Shown here one piece after another: positions 60,662 through 64,000 of a stretch of DNA of 64,000 bases; position 1 is the stretch's first letter; every line of letters starts with the position of its first letter. The stretch lies in contig NZ_JABJXT010000006.1 of the NCBI RefSeq assembly GCF_013155295.1, positions 124,001 to 188,000 of the forward strand. The letters are read 5' to 3'. Source of the DNA: Pseudogemmobacter hezensis (GTDB lineage Bacteria; Pseudomonadota; Alphaproteobacteria; Rhodobacterales; Rhodobacteraceae). A program made the translations under genes and the position numbers. The notes beneath the pieces were generated by a model that was not told the DNA's origin, did not search any database, and saw only the letters and a list, made by a program, of their open reading frames with translations.

Positions 60662-61636
60662 ATGGCATGGCGTCTTAAACTCGTTCCCGACCGGACAAAT
60701 TTCGACTTTTTCAAATACCAGTGGATCACCTTCTCGATCTCCATCGGGATGATCATCGCCTCATTCGTGCTGGTCGCGGTGATGGGGCTGAACTTTGGCG
60801 TCGATTTCAAAGGCGGCACGACAATCCGCACGGAATCCAACCAGAAGGTGGGAATCGCCGCCTATCGTGAGGCGCTGGCTGCGCTGCAGCTGGGCGATGT
60901 CTCGATCTCCGAGGTCAATGACCCGGGCTTCCGTGCCGATCAGCATGTGGCGCAGATCCGTATCGGTGCCCGCGAAGGCGAAGAGGCGGTCACGCCTGAG
61001 GTGATCCAGGAGGTTGAGGATGCGCTGAAAGCCGTCGATCCGGCGATCACCTTCCCCTCTGTCGAATCGGTCGGGCCCAAAGTCTCGGGCGAGCTGATCT
61101 GGAAGGCAGTTCTGGCGGTTCTGGCGGGCTCGGGCGCGATTCTCGTCTATATCTGGATGCGGTTCGAGTGGCAGATGGCGGTCGGGCTGGTCGCGGCGCT
61201 TTTGCACGACGTGATCGTGACGGTTGGTGTGTTCGCGCTGTTCCAGATCCGCTTTGACCTGTCCATCGTCGCGGCGCTGCTGACAATCCTTGGCTATTCG
61301 GTGAATGACACGGTGGTGATCTTTGACCGGCTGCGGGAAAACCTTGCCAAATACAAGACGATGCCACTGCGCGAGATGATGAACCTGACCACCAATGAGA
61401 CGCTGTCGCGCACGGTGATGACGGCGACCTCGACGCTTTTGGTGTTGATCGTTTTGCTGATCTGGGGCGGCGATGTGATCCGGGGCTTTGTCTTTGCAAT
61501 GACGCTGGGCGTGGTTCTTGGCACCTGGTCGACGCTGTATATGGCGAAAAATATCGTGCTTTATCTGGGCGTTGATCGTGGTGATAAGCCGAAAGTGGCG
61601 AAAAAAGGCGGTGAATTCGCCGATGTCGACGCCTGA
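60662..61636 (+). CDS. secF: Protein translocase subunit SecF
   Basis: A 324-residue partner of SecD with six membrane segments. After the N-terminal helix comes GVDFKGGTTIRTES (periplasmic loop signature). The membrane half has SVESVGPKVSGELIWKAVLAVLAGSG, ALLHDVIVTVGVFALF and ILGYSVNDTVVIFDRLRENLAK, with the conserved acidic pair. GGGGAG precedes the ATG. The gap to secD is 15 bases, so they are co-transcribed. Confidence 0.95.
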   Translation: MAWRLKLVPDRTNFDFFKYQWITFSISIGMIIASFVLVAVMGLNFGVDFKGGTTIRTESNQKVGIAAYREALAALQLGDVSISEVNDPGFRADQHVAQIRIGAREGEEAVTPEVIQEVEDALKAVDPAITFPSVESVGPKVSGELIWKAVLAVLAGSGAILVYIWMRFEWQMAVGLVAALLHDVIVTVGVFALFQIRFDLSIVAALLTILGYSVNDTVVIFDRLRENLAKYKTMPLREMMNLTTNETLSRTVMTATSTLLVLIVLLIWGGDVIRGFVFAMTLGVVLGTWSTLYMAKNIVLYLGVDRGDKPKVAKKGGEFADVDA

Positions 61637-61645
61637 GGCTTGCCG

Positions 61646-62002
61646 ATGCGTCTGACGGAAATCACCTATGCCGAGGCCATGCCGATAGAGAGCTATGGCC
61701 CCGGCTTTTTCCGGGTCGGCGGCCATCTGCTGCGCGGTGCGTCCCTGATCACCCCCTGGGATGCGGGGGGCTGGGGGGGCGTTGACGATCTGGATACCTT
61801 GCTTTCCCTTGCTGGCCGCATTGATGTTTTGCTGATGGGCATGGGCAAAGAGATCTCCTGGCCGCCTGCCAGCCTGCGCCAGCGTCTTGACGAGGTGGGG
61901 ATCGGGGTCGAGCCCATGTCCTCGCCAGCAGCTTGCCGCACATATAACGTGCTGCTCTCAGAGGGCCGCAGAATTTCGGCAGCCTTGCTGCCTCTGGGCT
62001 GA
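61646..62002 (+). CDS. Mth938-like domain protein
   Basis: A 118-residue protein of the Mth938/NDUFAF3 fold. It contains GPGFFRVGGHLLRGASLITP, then IDVLLMGMGKEISWPP and VGIGVEPMSSPAACRTYNVLLSEGRRISAALLPL, which are the family landmarks (the MG.G and TA..TYN-like segments). It commonly follows secF in alphaproteobacteria, and mitochondrial relatives assist respiratory complex I assembly. The function here is unknown. ATG at 61646 has GAGG seven bases upstream; a TTG two codons earlier is possible. Confidence 0.85.
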   Translation: MRLTEITYAEAMPIESYGPGFFRVGGHLLRGASLITPWDAGGWGGVDDLDTLLSLAGRIDVLLMGMGKEISWPPASLRQRLDEVGIGVEPMSSPAACRTYNVLLSEGRRISAALLPLG

Positions 62003-62008
62003 GGCAGC

Positions 62009-62053
62009 CCGGAATTTTTGAAAATTCCGGACCAATTCCTTCGAAGGAATTGG
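62009..62053. repeat. Two adjacent perfect palindromic hairpins before ccmA
   Basis: CCGGAATTT-TTGA-AAATTCCGG (62009-62030) and CCAATTCCT-TCGA-AGGAATTGG (62032-62053) lie one base apart. The first may terminate the secDF transcript in part, but there is no T-tract after it. The paired form looks like an interspersed palindromic repeat unit rather than a chance sequence; its copy number in the genome cannot be seen here. Confidence 0.65.
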
Positions 62054-62084
62054 CGCGGCCCACAGGATCCGTGACGGAGGAACA

Positions 62085-62741
62085 ATGTTACTAACGGTCC
62101 GGGATCTGGCAGTTTCGCGCGGCGGCCTTATCGCGCTAAGCAAGGTTAGCTTCGCGCTGGCGCCTGGCCGCACACTGGTTTTGCGCGGTGCCAATGGCAT
62201 TGGCAAAACGACGCTCTTGCGGACAATCGCAGGCCTGCAGCCTGCTGCGGCCGGTCAGATCGAGGCCGCGTCCGAGAGCATTGCCTATGCCAGCCACGCC
62301 GACGGGGTAAAGCTGGCGCTGAGTGTTTCAGCCAATCTCTCATTCTGGTCTGCTATTTTTGGAACCGGAAAGGCGGCCACTGCAGAGGCGATGCAGCGCA
62401 TGAACCTGACCTCTCTGGCGGATCGCCCTGCGGCCCGGCTGTCAGCGGGGCAAAAGCGCCGCCTTGGTCTTGCGCGGATGCTGGTCACGGGCCGCCCCGT
62501 CTGGCTGCTGGATGAGCCGACCGTGTCTCTCGACCAGGAGTCCGTAGCGCTTTTTGCCGATGTGTTGCGCGATCATCTTGGCGCCGGCGGCGCGGCCCTG
62601 ATTGCAACCCATATCGACCTTGGCCTGCCCGAGGCCGCCATTCTTGATCTGACGCCCTATCGGACCGCGCCACACCAAATGGCAACGCCTGGGTTTGACG
62701 ATGCCTTCGGCGATGCTTTCAGCGATGGAGCATCGCGATGA
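62085..62741 (+). CDS. ccmA: Haem exporter ATP-binding protein CcmA
   Basis: The ATPase of the CcmABCD haem-handling complex for cytochrome c maturation. The 218-residue product has Walker A GANGIGKTTLL near 39, the signature LSAGQKRRLGLARML near 120, Walker B VWLLDEPTVSLDQ near 140 and the switch His in LIATHIDLGL. The stop overlaps ccmB by four bases. GGAGGA precedes the ATG. Confidence 0.94.
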   Translation: MLLTVRDLAVSRGGLIALSKVSFALAPGRTLVLRGANGIGKTTLLRTIAGLQPAAAGQIEAASESIAYASHADGVKLALSVSANLSFWSAIFGTGKAATAEAMQRMNLTSLADRPAARLSAGQKRRLGLARMLVTGRPVWLLDEPTVSLDQESVALFADVLRDHLGAGGAALIATHIDLGLPEAAILDLTPYRTAPHQMATPGFDDAFGDAFSDGASR

Positions 62742-63394
62742 TTGCCCTGTTGAAGCGCGACCTTCTGCTTTCGTTTCGGGCGGGCGGCGGCTTTGGCCTT
62801 GGGCTTGCCTTCTTCCTGCTGGTCGCGGTGCTGGTGCCGCTTGGGGTCGGGCCGGAAAGCGGCGTTCTCGCCACAATCGCACCTGGCGTTCTTTGGGTTG
62901 GGGCCTTGCTGGCCTGTCTGCTCAGCCTCGACCGGATCTTTGCGCTTGATTACGAGGATGGCAGCCTTGATCTGCTTGCCACAGCCCCGCTGCCAATGGA
63001 GGGGGTCGTCGCACTGAAAGCGGTCGCGCATTGGCTGGTGACCGGGCTGGCGCTGACGCTTGTCTCGCCTCTGCTGGCGATCCTGCTTAGCCTGCCGCCT
63101 GTGGCCTGGCCCTGGCTGATGCTGTCACTGGCAATCGGCACCCCGGCGCTATCGGTGATCGGTGCCTTTGGCGCGGCGCTGACCGTCGGCATCCGCCGCG
63201 GGGGGCTTTTGCTTTCGCTTCTGGTTCTGCCGCTCTATCTGCCCACGCTGATCTTTGGTGCCGAGGTCGTGCGGCGCGGCGCGTCCGGTATGGCCCTTAC
63301 GACGCCACTGGCCGCGCTGGCAGCGATTACCGCAGGATCATTGGCGCTGTTGCCATTTGCCGCAGCAGCGGCAATCCGCGTGAATTTGCGGTAA
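62738..63394 (+). CDS. ccmB: Haem exporter membrane protein CcmB
   Basis: A 218-residue membrane partner of CcmA with six hydrophobic segments. It starts MIALLKRDLLLSFRAGGGFGLGLAFFLLVAVLVPLGVGP, the usual CcmB N-terminus. It then has DRIFALDYEDGSLDLLATAPLPMEG and LLVLPLYLPTLIFGAEVV. It overlaps ccmA (ATGA) and is followed by ccmC after 62 bases. Confidence 0.94.
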   Translation: MIALLKRDLLLSFRAGGGFGLGLAFFLLVAVLVPLGVGPESGVLATIAPGVLWVGALLACLLSLDRIFALDYEDGSLDLLATAPLPMEGVVALKAVAHWLVTGLALTLVSPLLAILLSLPPVAWPWLMLSLAIGTPALSVIGAFGAALTVGIRRGGLLLSLLVLPLYLPTLIFGAEVVRRGASGMALTTPLAALAAITAGSLALLPFAAAAAIRVNLR

Positions 63395-63456
63395 ATCAGT
63401 TTATTTTGCAGCCGGGCAAGCTATACCCGCCACCGTAAGGAAGCATCTGGATCGCC

Positions 63457-64000
63457 ATGTCGTTTTGGGAATTTGCCAATCCAAGGAATTTCATGCAGCT
63501 GTCAGCCAGGGTCTTGCCCTGGCTGGTCGGGCTGACTGCGGTGTCGCTGATCCTGGGCCTTGGCTGGGGCTTTTTCTTTACCCCGGATGACTACAAACAG
63601 GGCGCGACAGTTAAGATCCTGTTCATCCATGTGCCTGCTGCGATGATGGCGATCAATGCCTGGATCATGATGCTGATCACCTCGCTGATCTGGGTGGTGC
63701 GCCGGCACCATGTCTCGGCGCTGGCTGCGCGGGCGGCGGCACCTGCGGGGCTGGTGTTTACGCTGATCGCGCTGGTGACCGGGGCCTTCTGGGGGCAGCC
63801 GATGTGGAACACCTGGTGGGAATGGGACCCGCGCCTGACCTCATTCCTGATCCTTTGCCTGTTTTACCTGGGCTATATCGCGCTTTGGTCGGCGATCGAG
63901 GATCCTGACACCGCAGCCGATCTGACGGCGGTGCTTTGTGTGGTCGGCTCGGTCTTTGCGCTGCTGTCGCGCTATGCGGTCAAGTTCTGGAACCAGGGGC
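63457..64000 (+). CDS. ccmC: Haem-handling protein CcmC, cut by the window edge
   Basis: The frame from ATG at 63457 runs 181 codons and is still open at the edge. It starts MSFWEFANPRNFMQLSARVLPWLVG, the usual CcmC N-terminus. It has ILFIHVPAAMMAINAWI with the conserved His, and the haem-binding signature GAFWGQPMWNTWWEWDPRLTSFLILCLFYLGY (WWxWD motif). CcmC loads haem onto CcmE. The full protein should be about 240 residues, so roughly 60 are missing here. Confidence 0.95.
   Translation, partial: MSFWEFANPRNFMQLSARVLPWLVGLTAVSLILGLGWGFFFTPDDYKQGATVKILFIHVPAAMMAINAWIMMLITSLIWVVRRHHVSALAARAAAPAGLVFTLIALVTGAFWGQPMWNTWWEWDPRLTSFLILCLFYLGYIALWSAIEDPDTAADLTAVLCVVGSVFALLSRYAVKFWNQG

Overview
The window is high-GC bacterial chromosome from the Rhodobacterales (Paracoccaceae, Paracoccus/Rhodobacter-like alphaproteobacteria). 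Pointers are the GC-rich codon use, the flp/cpaBC/ompA/cpaEF/tadBC/tadD order of the Tad locus, PutA with a divergent Lrp-type PutR, the ATP-grasp/alpha-E/transglutaminase/Anbu operon, and a typical serS - yajC-secDF - Mth938 - ccmABC end. The genus cannot be fixed from the sequence alone.

Layout. 1-5.2 kb: the start of an unidentified minus-strand gene, gcdH (glutaryl-CoA dehydrogenase) divergent from a LysR regulator, and an OmpA-family protein with a long Ala/Glu/Gln repeat. 5.5-7.8 kb: decayed prophage or island beside tRNA-Val(UAC), with an IS5-like fragment, small phage genes, an HNH nuclease and a tyrosine integrase broken by frameshifts and a deletion. 8.5-11.1 kb: mgtE, a 5-formyl-THF cyclo-ligase and an unknown exported protein in overlapping order. 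11.2-23.6 kb: a Tad/Flp pilus locus on the minus strand (two pilins, CpaB, secretin CpaC, OmpA-like lipoprotein, CpaE, CpaF, TadB, TadC, two TPR lipoproteins, prepilin peptidase, AAA+ ATPase). 24-28 kb: lytic transglycosylase, GNAT protein, a tRNA-Leu(UAA) gene split by a group I intron, and a second stretch of mobile-element debris with an SPFH pseudogene.

28-43 kb: DUF1275 membrane protein, a divergent-polysaccharide-deacetylase protein with a long acidic Pro/Ala-rich spacer, putR/putA, a rhomboid protease, tRNA-Leu(CAA), a deleted dehydrogenase-DUF4166 pseudogene, a small beta-barrel, a DUF2189 membrane protein, psd-pssA (phosphatidylethanolamine/phosphatidylserine synthesis) and an M3 oligoendopeptidase. 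43.5-48.1 kb: the predicted operon of circularly permuted ATP-grasp, alpha-E, transglutaminase-like protease and Anbu proteasome-like peptidase. 48.3-56.9 kb: a second LysR, a DUF481 outer-membrane protein, the yfgM-like - bamB - der cluster and a two-domain glycosyltransferase. 57-64 kb: serS, yajC-secD-secF, an Mth938-like protein and ccmA-ccmB-ccmC (the last runs off the window).

Most of the window is core metabolism, envelope biogenesis and secretion. The most unusual item is the 275-nt group I intron in tRNA-Leu(UAA), inserted between U34 and A35, the site used by cyanobacterial and plastid tRNA-Leu introns. Both mobile-element remnants abut tRNA genes. All product names rest on reading motifs by eye; no database search was run.
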